This document shows positions 25,441 through 34,322 of a DNA stretch of 64,000 nt, piece by piece. The notes below the pieces were generated by a model, which was not told the origin of the DNA, made no database searches, and was given only the letters and a program-made list of their open reading frames with translations. The DNA lies in the NCBI RefSeq assembly GCF_025673445.1, contig NZ_JAOVQN010000002.1, positions 310,001-374,000 of the forward strand, written 5' to 3'. Each line of letters starts with the position of its first letter. Position 1 is the stretch's first letter. Both the position numbers and the translations under genes were made by a program. The stretch comes from Ruegeria_B marisflavi (GTDB taxonomy: Bacteria; Pseudomonadota; Alphaproteobacteria; Rhodobacterales; Rhodobacteraceae).

Positions 25441-26598
25441 ATGTCCCTTTTTTCCAGCACGGCGGCCTGGGTCACAGACGAACATCGCATGTTCGCCGAA
25501 GCGGCGGGCCGGTTCCTCGATGACGAACTGGTTCCCAATATCGAGACCTGGGTCGACAATGGCGTGGTCGATCGCGACTTCTGGCGCAAGGCAGGCGAGA
25601 CCGGGCTGATGGCGGGTGCCATCCCCGAGGAATTCGGCGGTGTCGGCGGCGGCATGGGCTTTGACGCGGTCACCATCTATGAACAGACCTCGCGCGGGGA
25701 TGCGGGCTGGGGCTATGGCATCCAGTCGATCGTCACGCACTACATCACCGCCTATGGCAGCGAGGAGCAAAAGGCCAAATGGCTGCCGAAGCTCGCTTCG
25801 GGAGAGATGGTGGGCGCCATCGCGATGACCGAACCGGGCACCGGCTCGGACCTGCAGGCGGTGCGCACCACCGCCGAGAAGGACGGCAATTCGTACCGGA
25901 TAAACGGCTCCAAGATATTCATCACCAACGGCCAGACCGCCGATCTGATCATCGTGGTGGCCAAGACCGACAAGACGCTGGGGTCCAAGGGCGTGTCGCT
26001 GATCGCGCTCGAAACCGAAGGCGCAGAAGGCTTCCGCCGGGGCCGCAACCTCAAGAAACTCGGGATGAAGGCCAACGACACCGCCGAGCTGTTCTTTGAG
26101 GACGTCAAGGTGCCGATGACCAACCTGATCGGCGCGGAAGAGGGGCATGGGTTCTACCAGCTGATGAAACAGCTGCCCTGGGAACGCCTGACCATCGGCA
26201 TCATGGCGCTGGGCGCCATCGACTTTGCCATCGCCGAGACGGTGAAATACGTGCAGGAGCGCAAGGCCTTTGGTCAGCGGGTGATGGATTTCCAGAACAC
26301 GCGTTTCAAGCTGGCCGAATGCAAGACCAAGGCCGAGGTGCTGCGCAGTTTCGTCAATGACTGCATCGGTCGGCTGGAGGCCGGGCAACTCGATGCCGCC
26401 ACCGCCTCGATGGTGAAATATTACGGCTCCGAGGTGCAGAACGAGATCATGCATGAATGCCTGCAACTTTTCGGCGGCTATGGGTTCATGATGGAATACC
26501 CGATCGCGCGGCTTTATGCCGATGCGCGGGTTCAGATGATCTATGGCGGCACCAACGAGGTGATGAAGGAACTGATCGCCCGTTCCCTGGACGTCTGA
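25441..26598 (+). CDS. Acyl-CoA dehydrogenase, long-chain type
   Basis: A 385-residue acyl-CoA dehydrogenase. The flavin signature is AIAMTEPGTGSDLQAVRT near residues 130-147, and the C-terminal signature LQLFGGYGFMMEYPIARLYA is followed by IYGGTNEVMKELIAR with the usual Glu position. It stands 103 bases after the TIGR03084 gene with its own ribosome site (CGGAGAATGAT), so it may be read from the same transcript or separately. It probably feeds electrons from the cluster's substrate into ETF. Confidence 0.88.
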   Translation: MSLFSSTAAWVTDEHRMFAEAAGRFLDDELVPNIETWVDNGVVDRDFWRKAGETGLMAGAIPEEFGGVGGGMGFDAVTIYEQTSRGDAGWGYGIQSIVTHYITAYGSEEQKAKWLPKLASGEMVGAIAMTEPGTGSDLQAVRTTAEKDGNSYRINGSKIFITNGQTADLIIVVAKTDKTLGSKGVSLIALETEGAEGFRRGRNLKKLGMKANDTAELFFEDVKVPMTNLIGAEEGHGFYQLMKQLPWERLTIGIMALGAIDFAIAETVKYVQERKAFGQRVMDFQNTRFKLAECKTKAEVLRSFVNDCIGRLEAGQLDAATASMVKYYGSEVQNEIMHECLQLFGGYGFMMEYPIARLYADARVQMIYGGTNEVMKELIARSLDV

Positions 26599-26644
26599 CC
26601 CGTTCGCAATCAAATTGTGCGCCTGCGGCGCGCTCGATCCTTTG

Positions 26645-26760
26645 TTGAGGGACGCTGTCCCTCAAACTCCCTGGAGTATTTGCAACCAGAAAGAAGCCAG
26701 AGCTGGATTTGCGCTTCTTTCTGGTCTGAAATACTCCGGGGTGAATTGCCCGCAGGGCAA
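26645..26760. repeat. Intergenic palindromic element, copy 2, flanked by short hairpins
   Basis: An imperfect inverted repeat at 26673-26737 shares ACCAGAAAGAAGC / GCTTCTTTCTGGT arms and GGAGTAT / ATACTCC ends with the element at 7286. It is flanked by perfect hairpins: TTGAGGGAC-GCT-GTCCCTCAA at 26645-26665 and TTGCCC-GCA-GGGCAA at 26746-26760. It sits between two convergent genes (acyl-CoA dehydrogenase and LysR). Confidence 0.8.
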
Positions 26761-26762
26761 GA

Positions 26763-26779
26763 GGGGCAGCGCCCCTTTT
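26763..26779 (+). terminator. Likely rho-independent terminator
   Basis: GGGGC-AGC-GCCCC followed by TTTT. It lies between the convergent acyl-CoA dehydrogenase and LysR genes, in the orientation that would stop plus-strand transcription coming out of the acyl-CoA cluster. The stem is only 5 bases long, so strength is uncertain. Confidence 0.5.
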
Positions 26780-26780
26780 C

Positions 26781-27677
26781 TTATGTAAATGCCTCTTGCA
26801 GCCATGCCCGGAACGAGGCGAGCGGCGGCGCGATCATGCGCTCCTTTGGCCAGACCAGATAATAGCTCCCCAGGCTCACGGCGGGTCCGTCACAGGCAGT
26901 GACAAGCCGCCCGCTGACCAGATCATCGGTGACCAGATAGCTGGGCAGCAGGGCAACGCCCAGCCCGTTGGCCACCGCCGGGATCATGGTCGAGAACTGG
27001 TCGAACAGCATACCGCGCAGCCCCGGCGCGGCGAGATCGTGCGCTGCAAACCAGCACTCCCAGGCATCCGGGCGGGTGTCGAGATGCAAAAGCGGAGCCG
27101 TGCGCAGCCAGCCGGGGTCGTCGGTGGCTTGCCGCAAGTCAGGAGCGCAGACCGGCAAAACCTCCTCGCGCATGATTTTGAGATAGTCGACTCCGGCCCA
27201 GTCGCGCCGCCCGAAATGGATGGCGGCATCGAAGGGTTCACTGGCAAAGTCGAAGGGTTTCAGCCGGGTGCTGAGATTGACCGACACTTCCGGGTGGCGG
27301 CGGGCGAAATCCTGCAATCGCGGCGCCAACCAGTGCATACCGAAGGCAGGCAGGATCGACAGGCTGAGCGTGCCGCCGCGAGGATTTGCCTTGAGCTTGA
27401 GAGAGGCCTGCGCCAGCTGGGTCAGCGCGGCGCGGGCGGTCTGCACATATTCCTGCGCCGCAGGCGTCAGGTGGAGCCGCACCCGATCGCGTTGGACCAG
27501 TTCGACGCCCAGCTGCTCCTCCATCGTCTTCAGCTGGCGGCTGATGGCGCTTTGGGTCAGGGCCAGTTCCTCGGCGGCGGCTGAGGCGCTGCCCAGCCGA
27601 TCGACGGCCTCCAAAGCCAGCAGGGAGGAGATCGAGGGGAGAAAGCGGCGGGGGGCAATCACTTGAGTTTTCCTCAT
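26781..27677 (-). CDS. LysR-family regulator (GcvA-like)
   Basis: A 298-residue LysR regulator. The winged helix-turn-helix spans roughly residues 12-70 (SASAAAEELALTQSAISRQL), followed by the effector domain (GGTLSLSILPAFGMHWLAPR). The ATG at 27677 is chosen because the family starts just before LPSISSLLALEAV; the frame stays open further upstream into the aminotransferase gene. It is divergent from the aminotransferase-E1-acyltransferase genes, with 82 bases between starts, and is the obvious candidate to control them. Confidence 0.88.
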   Translation of the reverse strand: MRKTQVIAPRRFLPSISSLLALEAVDRLGSASAAAEELALTQSAISRQLKTMEEQLGVELVQRDRVRLHLTPAAQEYVQTARAALTQLAQASLKLKANPRGGTLSLSILPAFGMHWLAPRLQDFARRHPEVSVNLSTRLKPFDFASEPFDAAIHFGRRDWAGVDYLKIMREEVLPVCAPDLRQATDDPGWLRTAPLLHLDTRPDAWECWFAAHDLAAPGLRGMLFDQFSTMIPAVANGLGVALLPSYLVTDDLVSGRLVTACDGPAVSLGSYYLVWPKERMIAPPLASFRAWLQEAFT

Positions 27678-27759
27678 AGCTTTTGACCGGAATATCACTG
27701 GTTTTTTGCATGATCTAGCGCGATCTATTGCGGGAAACTCCTGATGGTGGGGAATGGTT

Positions 27760-28923
27760 ATGAATATCTCCGGTGATACTGGTTTTCGGCGGGCGGGCAG
27801 GTTCGATGGGATCGAGCTGTCCGAGATCGTGCAGATCTCGGAACGGGCAGCGCAATTGCGGGCCGCTGGCGCCGATATTGTCGCGCTCAGCACCGGAGAG
27901 CCGGATTTTCCGACCCCGAATCATGTGATTGAGACCGCCCATCAGGCTGCGCTGGCAGGGCAAACCCGTTATCCTGCCACTGCGGGTACCCCGGCACTAC
28001 GCGAGGCCATTGCCACCGAGGCCGGGGTGGAACCTGCCAATGTGATCGTTTCTACCGGGGCCAAACAGGTGCTGGCGGGTGCGTTCCTCGCCACGCTCGA
28101 CCCGGGAGATGAGGTGATCACCACCGCGCCGTTCTGGACCAGCTATGCCGATATGGTGCGGCTGGCGGGGGGCGTGCCGGTGGTGCTGAACTGTCCGGGT
28201 GAACAAGGGTTCAAAATCACGTCCGCGCAGTTGGAGGCGGCGATCACCCCGAGTACGCGCTGGCTCTTGCTCAACACGCCATCGAACCCCACCGGCGCCA
28301 TCTATTCTCAGGCAGAGTTGCATGCGCTGGGCGCGGTGCTGGAGCGTCACCCGCATGTCTGGGTGATCTCGGACGAGATTTACCAGCATCTGGCCTATGT
28401 GCCCTTTACCCCCTTTGTGCAGGCGGTTCCGGCGTTAGCGGATCGCACCCTGATCGTGAACGGCGTGTCCAAGGCCTATTCCATGACCGGTTGGCGCATC
28501 GGTTGGGGGATCGGCCCGGCGCCGCTGATCAAAGCGATGGTGGCGGTGCAGGGGCAGATCACCTCGGGCGCCTGTTCCATCGCGCAGGCGGCGGCGCTGG
28601 CCGCGCTGACCGGGCCGCAGGACCTGCTGGCCGAGCGGCGGGCCGAGATGCGGTCGCGGCGCGACCTGGTGGTTGCCGGGTTGAATGCGGCGGGGCTAGA
28701 GTGTGCGCTGCCGGACGGCGCGTTCTATGTGTTCCCCAAGACACCCGCGCGGATGCCGGTCGATCATGAATTCTGCCACTATCTGCTGGACAAGGCCGGG
28801 GTGGCACTGGTGCCGGGGCGGGCCTTTGGCATGTCGGGGCATTTGCGCCTCTCCTTCGCTTATGCGAGGCAGAGCCTGGAAGAGGGGCTTGCCCGTATCG
28901 CCCGCGCCGTCGCCGTGTTGTAA
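27760..28923 (+). CDS. Class I/II PLP aminotransferase (aspartate aminotransferase-like)
   Basis: A 387-residue fold-type I aminotransferase. The PLP Lys is in NGVSKAYSMTGWRIGWGIGP near residue 240; NTPSNPTGAIYSQAEL and VISDEIYQHLAY supply the Asn, Asp and Tyr that hold the cofactor. The second ATG (27760) is better spaced from GGTGGGGA than the first (27754). It probably makes or uses the 2-oxoacid processed by the E1 enzyme encoded 39 bases downstream. The amino donor cannot be told from sequence. Confidence 0.88.
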   Translation: MNISGDTGFRRAGRFDGIELSEIVQISERAAQLRAAGADIVALSTGEPDFPTPNHVIETAHQAALAGQTRYPATAGTPALREAIATEAGVEPANVIVSTGAKQVLAGAFLATLDPGDEVITTAPFWTSYADMVRLAGGVPVVLNCPGEQGFKITSAQLEAAITPSTRWLLLNTPSNPTGAIYSQAELHALGAVLERHPHVWVISDEIYQHLAYVPFTPFVQAVPALADRTLIVNGVSKAYSMTGWRIGWGIGPAPLIKAMVAVQGQITSGACSIAQAAALAALTGPQDLLAERRAEMRSRRDLVVAGLNAAGLECALPDGAFYVFPKTPARMPVDHEFCHYLLDKAGVALVPGRAFGMSGHLRLSFAYARQSLEEGLARIARAVAVL

Positions 28924-28962
28924 CAAGGGGCATTGACCCCAAGCATTAAAGAAGGCCGAGCC

Positions 28963-31155
28963 ATGGACCGCGCCCAGATCGTACATGAGAACTTCCTGAG
29001 CCGGGTGGCTGCGGGCGACCTGCCCAAGGGCGCGCCGCCGCGCCCGGGCTTGACGCAGGCGCAGGCGGTGTCGCTTTACCGCTCGCAGGTGCTCAGCCGG
29101 GCGCTCGACCGGACCAGCCGGGCGATGCAGAAGGCGGGGCAGGGGTTTTACACCATTGGTTCCTCGGGCCATGAGGGGATGGCAGCGGTGGCGCAGGCCC
29201 TGCGCCCGACCGACATCGCCTTTCTGCATTATCGCGATGCGGCGTTTCAGATCGCGCGGGCGGAACAGGTGCCGGGTCAGCAGATCGCCTGGGACATGCT
29301 GCTCAGCTTTGCCTGCTCAAAGGAGGACCCGACCTCGGGGGGGCGGCACAAGGTGCTGGGGTCCAAGGCGCTGATGATCCCGCCGCAGACCTCGACCATC
29401 GCCAGTCACCTGCCCAAGGCGGTGGGCGCGGCCTATAGCCTGGGCGCGGCGCGGCGGCACCCGCCCGAACACCGGCAACTGCCCGAGGACGGGATTGCCA
29501 TGTGCTCCTTTGGCGATGCCTCGGCCAACCATTCCACGGCGCAGGGCGCGATCAACACGGCGGGCTGGACCAGCGTGCAGTCGATCCCGTTGCCGCTCTT
29601 GTTTGTCTGCGAGGATAACGGGATCGGTATTTCGACCAAGACGCCACGGGGCTGGATTCAGGCCTCGATGGAGCATCGGCCCGGCATCCGCTATTTACAG
29701 GCCAACGGGCTGGATATCTACGAAACCTATGCGGTGGCGCAAGAGGCCGCCGAGTATGTCCGTACCCGCCGCAAGCCTGCGTTCCTGCATCTGAAAACCG
29801 TGCGGCTCTATGGCCATGCCGGGGCGGATGTGCCGACCACCTATCTGACCCGCGCCGAGGTCGAGGCCGAGGAGGCCATGGACCCGCTGCTGCACAGCGT
29901 GCGGCTGCTCGCCGAGGACGGCGCGCTGTCGCCTTCGGAGGCGCTGGCGATCTATGAACAGACCTGCGCCCGCACCGACCGCATCGCGGCCGAGGCCGCG
30001 ACCCGTCCGCATCTGGCCAATGCGGGTGAGGTGGCGGCCAGCCTGATCCCGCCGAAGCGGGACTGCAAACCCACCAATGGCCCCGGCGCCGAGGCGCGGG
30101 CCGCCACCTTTGGTGGCGACATGCGCGCCCTGGACGAGCCGCAGCCGATGAGCCGCCTGATCAACTGGGCGCTGACCGATCTGATGCTCGAACATAGCGA
30201 GATCGTCTGCATGGGCGAGGATGTGGGCCGCAAAGGGGGCGTCTATGGTGTGACCCAGAAGCTGCAACAACGCTTTGGCCCCGACCGGATGATCGACACG
30301 CTTCTGGACGAACAGTCCATCCTGGGGCTGGCCATTGGCATGGGGCATAATGGGTTCCTGCCGATCCCCGAGATCCAGTTCCTCGCCTATTTGCACAATG
30401 CCGAGGATCAGATCCGGGGTGAGGCCGCGACGCTGCCGTTCTTCTCGAACGGGCAGTTCACCAACCCGATGGTGCTGCGCATCGCGGGGCTGGGGTATCA
30501 GAAGGGGTTTGGTGGGCACTTCCACAATGACAACTCGCTGGCGGTGCTGCGCGACATTCCCGGCGTGATCATCGCCTGCCCCTCGACCGGGGCGGATGCG
30601 GCGCAGATGCTGCGCGAATGCGTGCGGCTGGCGCGCGAGGAGCAGCGGGTGGTGGTGTTCCTCGAACCCATCGCGCTCTATCCGATGCGCGATCTGCACG
30701 GGGCGCAGGATGGCGGCTGGATGACAACCTATCCCTCGCCCGACCGGCGCATCGCCTTGGGCGAGGTCGGCGTGCATGGCGACGGCACCGATCTGGCCAT
30801 CGTCACCTATGGCAATGGCCACTACCTGTCGCAGCAGGCACTGCCCGAGATCGAGGCGGCAGGGGTCAAGGCGCGGATCATCGACCTGCGCTGGCTGGCG
30901 CCACTGCCCGCCGAGGCGCTGCGCGCGGCCACGCGAGGCTGCAAACACGTGCTGATCGTTGACGAATGCCGCCGCACCGGCAGCCAGTCCGAGGCGCTGA
31001 TGACTTTATTCTGCGAAGAAAGTCGCGCCCCCGCAACCGCCCGCGTGGTAGCCGAGGATTGCTTCATTGCCACCGGCCCGGCCTACGCCGCCCCGCTACC
31101 GTCAAAGGACGGCATCGTGGCCGCCGCGCTGTCCCTGACCGGAGCTGCAAAATGA
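28963..31155 (+). CDS. Fused alpha/beta E1 component of a 2-oxoacid dehydrogenase (TPP-dependent)
   Basis: A 730-residue protein joining E1 alpha and beta in one chain. The alpha half has FLHYRDAAFQIARA and the TPP/Mg segment GDASANHSTAQGAI ... CEDNGIGIS. The beta half (from about residue 395) has GEDVGRKGGVYGVTQKLQQR and DQIRGEAATLPFFSNGQFTN. It would decarboxylate a branched or linear 2-oxoacid. No lipoyl E2 or E3 gene is nearby, so it may borrow these or transfer the acyl/aldehyde unit another way. The ATG at 28963 follows AAGGCCGAGCC. It overlaps the acyltransferase gene by 4 bases. Confidence 0.87.
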   Translation: MDRAQIVHENFLSRVAAGDLPKGAPPRPGLTQAQAVSLYRSQVLSRALDRTSRAMQKAGQGFYTIGSSGHEGMAAVAQALRPTDIAFLHYRDAAFQIARAEQVPGQQIAWDMLLSFACSKEDPTSGGRHKVLGSKALMIPPQTSTIASHLPKAVGAAYSLGAARRHPPEHRQLPEDGIAMCSFGDASANHSTAQGAINTAGWTSVQSIPLPLLFVCEDNGIGISTKTPRGWIQASMEHRPGIRYLQANGLDIYETYAVAQEAAEYVRTRRKPAFLHLKTVRLYGHAGADVPTTYLTRAEVEAEEAMDPLLHSVRLLAEDGALSPSEALAIYEQTCARTDRIAAEAATRPHLANAGEVAASLIPPKRDCKPTNGPGAEARAATFGGDMRALDEPQPMSRLINWALTDLMLEHSEIVCMGEDVGRKGGVYGVTQKLQQRFGPDRMIDTLLDEQSILGLAIGMGHNGFLPIPEIQFLAYLHNAEDQIRGEAATLPFFSNGQFTNPMVLRIAGLGYQKGFGGHFHNDNSLAVLRDIPGVIIACPSTGADAAQMLRECVRLAREEQRVVVFLEPIALYPMRDLHGAQDGGWMTTYPSPDRRIALGEVGVHGDGTDLAIVTYGNGHYLSQQALPEIEAAGVKARIIDLRWLAPLPAEALRAATRGCKHVLIVDECRRTGSQSEALMTLFCEESRAPATARVVAEDCFIATGPAYAAPLPSKDGIVAAALSLTGAAK

Positions 31156-32189
31156 CACGTACCGCTGTCGTGATCTGCCCCGGCCGGGGCACCTATAACA
31201 AACCGGAACTGGGTTATCTGCACCGCCACCACGGCGCCCGGATGCAGATGTTCCACGCCTTTGACGCCATCCGGGCCGAAGCGGGGCAGGAGGCGGTGAC
31301 CACGCTGGACGGGGCCGAGCGGTTTACGGTCGGCAAATACTCGCGCGGCGATGTGGCCTCGCCGCTGATCTATGCCGCCGCGCTGGCCGATGCGCAGGCG
31401 CTGGCCGAGGATATCGAGGTGGTTGCCGTCACCGGCAATTCGATGGGCTGGTATATTGCGCTGGCCGCCGCCGGGGCACTGCGTCCGGAAAACGGGTTCC
31501 GGGTGGTCAACACTATGGGCACGCTGATGCAGGAACGGTTGATCGGCGGGCAGCTGGTCTATCCTTTCACTGGCGAGGATTGGTCGGACGACCCGGCGCG
31601 CAAGGCGGCGCTGCTGGCGGATGTGGCGCGGATCGACGCGATGCCGGGGCATGACCTGGCGCTGTCCATCGATCTGGGGGGCATGCTGGTTCTGGCCGGA
31701 AACGAGGCCGGCCTGTCGGCATTCGAGGCTTTGCTACCGGTGGTACAGGAACGCTTTCCGATGCGGCTGGCCAATCACGCGGCTTTTCACACCCGGTTGC
31801 AGGCGCCGGTTGCCGCCGAAGGTCGGCAACGGTTGGGCGCCGACCTTTTCATCCAGCCCAGCCGCCCGATGATAGACGGGCGCGGCAAGATCTGGTGGCC
31901 CGGCGCCACCGACACCGGGGCGCTGTGGGACTATACGCTGGGCCATCAGGTGACCAAACCTTATGATTTCACCCGCGCCGTGCAGACCGCCGCGCGCGAG
32001 TTCGCCCCCGATCTATTCATCGTCACCGGCCCCGGTGCCACTCTCGGCGGTGCTGTGGCGCAATCGCTGGTGCTGGCAAATTGGCGTGGCATGGGCGACA
32101 AGGAAGCGTTTCAGGCGCGGCAGGCCGAGGCGCCCTTGCTGGTGGCGATGGGGCGCGACGACCAGCGCGGGCTGGTTTGCGCGGGCTGA
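31152..32189 (+). CDS. FabD-like acyltransferase with altered acyl-binding site
   Basis: A 345-residue member of the malonyl-CoA:ACP transacylase family. The nucleophile is Ser97 in TGNSMGWYIALAAAG (GxSxG, but GNSMG rather than GHSLG), and the catalytic His is His213 in NHAAFHTRLQAP. FabD holds the malonyl carboxylate with an Arg in the sequence LRGxxMQ; here the matching segment is VVNTMGTLMQER, so that Arg is Met122. A non-carboxylated acyl group is therefore more likely. It is translationally coupled (ATGA) to the E1 gene, suggesting that it takes an acyl unit derived from the 2-oxoacid. No acyl carrier protein gene is adjacent. Confidence 0.82.
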   Translation: MTRTAVVICPGRGTYNKPELGYLHRHHGARMQMFHAFDAIRAEAGQEAVTTLDGAERFTVGKYSRGDVASPLIYAAALADAQALAEDIEVVAVTGNSMGWYIALAAAGALRPENGFRVVNTMGTLMQERLIGGQLVYPFTGEDWSDDPARKAALLADVARIDAMPGHDLALSIDLGGMLVLAGNEAGLSAFEALLPVVQERFPMRLANHAAFHTRLQAPVAAEGRQRLGADLFIQPSRPMIDGRGKIWWPGATDTGALWDYTLGHQVTKPYDFTRAVQTAAREFAPDLFIVTGPGATLGGAVAQSLVLANWRGMGDKEAFQARQAEAPLLVAMGRDDQRGLVCAG

Positions 32190-32236
32190 GATTTCAAGAC
32201 CAACATCCCGGCGAACCGGGAAACACGCGGTGAATT

Positions 32237-33523
32237 ATGGCGAAGGTTTCGGAAAACGACAGCAATCTCTGGCACAAGACCTGCACCGAACGTGTCTCGG
32301 CGCCGCCGCTGAAAACCGACACAACCGTCGATCTGGTCATTGTCGGGGGTGGGTTCACCGGTGTCTCGGCCGCCCTGCATGCAGCAGAAGCCGGGGCCAG
32401 CGTTTGCCTGCTTGAGGCAAGTGAGATCGGATATGGTGGCTCTGGCCGCAATGTCGGGTTGGCCAATGCCGGCCTTTGGCTGCCGCCGGATGACATTTGC
32501 GCGCATCTGGGGCAGCAGGCCGGCGACCGGCTGATCGCTTTGCTGGCCGGTGCTCCGGCCTATGTCTATGACCTGATCGCGAGACATGACATCGCGTGTG
32601 AACCGATGCGCAATGGCACCCTGCACTGCGCCCATTCCGCTGCCGGTCTGGCCGACTTGCGGAAACGGCACGCGCAGCTTGCCGCGACGGGCGCACCGGT
32701 CGCGTTGATTTCGGCTGGGGAAACCGCGAAGCGCACCGGGTCGGATGCGTTCCACGGCGCGCTTTTCGATCCCCGGGCCGGAACCATCCAGCCCTTGGGT
32801 TATGTCCGGGGTCTGGCGCGCGCGGCTCAGGCGGCTGGTGCTCAGGTGCACGGCAATAGTCCGGTGGTCGAACTCAGCTATCAAAACGGTACCTGGTCAG
32901 CGCGAACCCCGGGGGGCACGGTTCGGGCGCGGGCATTGATCCAGGCCACGAATGCCTATCACCTGGGATTGAACACCCATGTACCGGCCTATGTGCCGGT
33001 CCACTACTTCCAGTACGCCACCGCGCCCTTGCCTGACAAGTTGCGGGCAACCATCCTGCCGGGCGGCGAGGGGTGCTGGGATTCAGCTCTGGTCATGTCT
33101 TCGTTCCGGATGGACGCGGCGGGGCGCATGATCATCGGGGCCATGGGCGATCTGGGGCACGCCGCGAGTGGCATTCATACCGCCTGGGTGCGCCGCAAGC
33201 TGGCGCAGCTGTTCCCGGTGCTGTCGGATCAGCCGTTACAGATGGGCTGGCACGGGCGGATCGCCATGACCTCGGACCATATCCCCAAGATTACACGACC
33301 GGGCCCCAATGCGCTGGCGGCGCATGGCTATTCCGGCCGGGGCATCGGCCCCGGAACGCTGTTCGGCAAGGGCATGGCCGAGGCCTTGATCAGCGGCGAC
33401 GAAGGCAAACTGCCCCTCGCCGCCGTCGAAGACCATGCCGAGCGTATGACGGGCTTGCAGCAGGCTTACTTCGAGACCGGCGCCACGCTGATGCATCTGA
33501 TCAAGGCGCGGATCGGGTATTGA
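32237..33523 (+). CDS. FAD-dependent amine/amino-acid oxidoreductase (DAO family)
   Basis: A 428-residue flavoprotein of the D-amino-acid oxidase superfamily, closest in layout to gamma-glutamylputrescine oxidase (PuuB) types. The ADP-binding motif is VDLVIVGGGFTGVSAALHA near residues 33-51. The C-terminal HGRIAMTSDHIPKITRPGPN and GYSGRGIGPGTLFGKGMAEA are also typical. It lies 47 bases after the acyltransferase on the same strand and converges with an SDR gene. The amine substrate is unknown. Confidence 0.85.
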   Translation: MAKVSENDSNLWHKTCTERVSAPPLKTDTTVDLVIVGGGFTGVSAALHAAEAGASVCLLEASEIGYGGSGRNVGLANAGLWLPPDDICAHLGQQAGDRLIALLAGAPAYVYDLIARHDIACEPMRNGTLHCAHSAAGLADLRKRHAQLAATGAPVALISAGETAKRTGSDAFHGALFDPRAGTIQPLGYVRGLARAAQAAGAQVHGNSPVVELSYQNGTWSARTPGGTVRARALIQATNAYHLGLNTHVPAYVPVHYFQYATAPLPDKLRATILPGGEGCWDSALVMSSFRMDAAGRMIIGAMGDLGHAASGIHTAWVRRKLAQLFPVLSDQPLQMGWHGRIAMTSDHIPKITRPGPNALAAHGYSGRGIGPGTLFGKGMAEALISGDEGKLPLAAVEDHAERMTGLQQAYFETGATLMHLIKARIGY

Positions 33524-33531
33524 CCGAAGCG

Positions 33532-34236
33532 TCAGACCGAACGGGTTATGCCGCCATCGACGCGGATGTTCTGCCCGGTGATGTACCCACCGCCCTCTGA
33601 TGCCAGCAAGGCGATGACCGAGGCGATCTCGTCATAGCTGCGGCCGTAACGCCCCATCGGGATTCGGCTGCGGAACTCTTCCTTTTCCGGAAGGCTGTCG
33701 ATGAAGCCGGGCAGGATATTGTTCATGCGGATGTTCTGGGCGGCATATCGGTCGGCGTAAAGCTTGCAGAATGCGGCCAGACCGGCCCTGAACACGCCCG
33801 AGGTGGGAAAGACCGGATCGGGTTCGAACGCGGCGAAGGTCGAGATATTGATGATCGAGCCGCCCCCCTGCGCCTGCATGACCGGGGTAACCAGCCGGGT
33901 CGGGCGCACGGCGTTGAGGAAATAGACCTCCATCCCCCGGTGCCAGTCTTCGTCCGAGAGATCCAGAATGGGTGCGCGTGGCCCGTGTCCGGCCGAGTTC
34001 ACCAGAACGTCTATCCTGCCCCAGCGCTCCATCGCCGTGTCGACCAGCCGCTGCAAATCGTCGTTCGACTGGTTGGAACCGGTCACGCCCAGCCCTCCCA
34101 GGTCGGCCGCCAAGGCCTCACCCTTGCCGGACGAGGACAGGATGCCGACGCGGAAACCGTCGGCGGCCAATCGGCGTGCGGCGTCCGCGCCCATGCCGCT
34201 GCCGCCGGCGGTGATCAACGCAACTTTGTCTGTCAT
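33532..34236 (-). CDS. Short-chain dehydrogenase/reductase family protein lacking the YxxxK pair
   Basis: A 234-residue Rossmann-fold SDR protein. The nucleotide motif is ITAGGSGMGADAARRLA (residues 8-24, in place of TGxxxGIG) and the NAG motif is NSAGHG at 80-85. The usual Ser is present (Ser132 in NISTFAAF), but the catalytic YxxxK reads SGVFR (Ser146, Arg150). It may bind NAD(P) without normal ketoreductase chemistry, or use another residue. The C-terminal LLASEGGGYITGQNIRVDGG is standard. I chose the start at MTDKVALITAG, where the fold begins. It converges with the FAD oxidoreductase gene, 8 bases apart. Confidence 0.82.
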   Translation of the reverse strand: MTDKVALITAGGSGMGADAARRLAADGFRVGILSSSGKGEALAADLGGLGVTGSNQSNDDLQRLVDTAMERWGRIDVLVNSAGHGPRAPILDLSDEDWHRGMEVYFLNAVRPTRLVTPVMQAQGGGSIINISTFAAFEPDPVFPTSGVFRAGLAAFCKLYADRYAAQNIRMNNILPGFIDSLPEKEEFRSRIPMGRYGRSYDEIASVIALLASEGGGYITGQNIRVDGGITRSV

Positions 34237-34322
34237 AGCCAAACTCCATTTGGACGATGATCCAGCATAGCCAGTTGGACCCCAATGGGCCAAGACTGTT
34301 CCGGGTTCCTGGGTCGCGCCTT

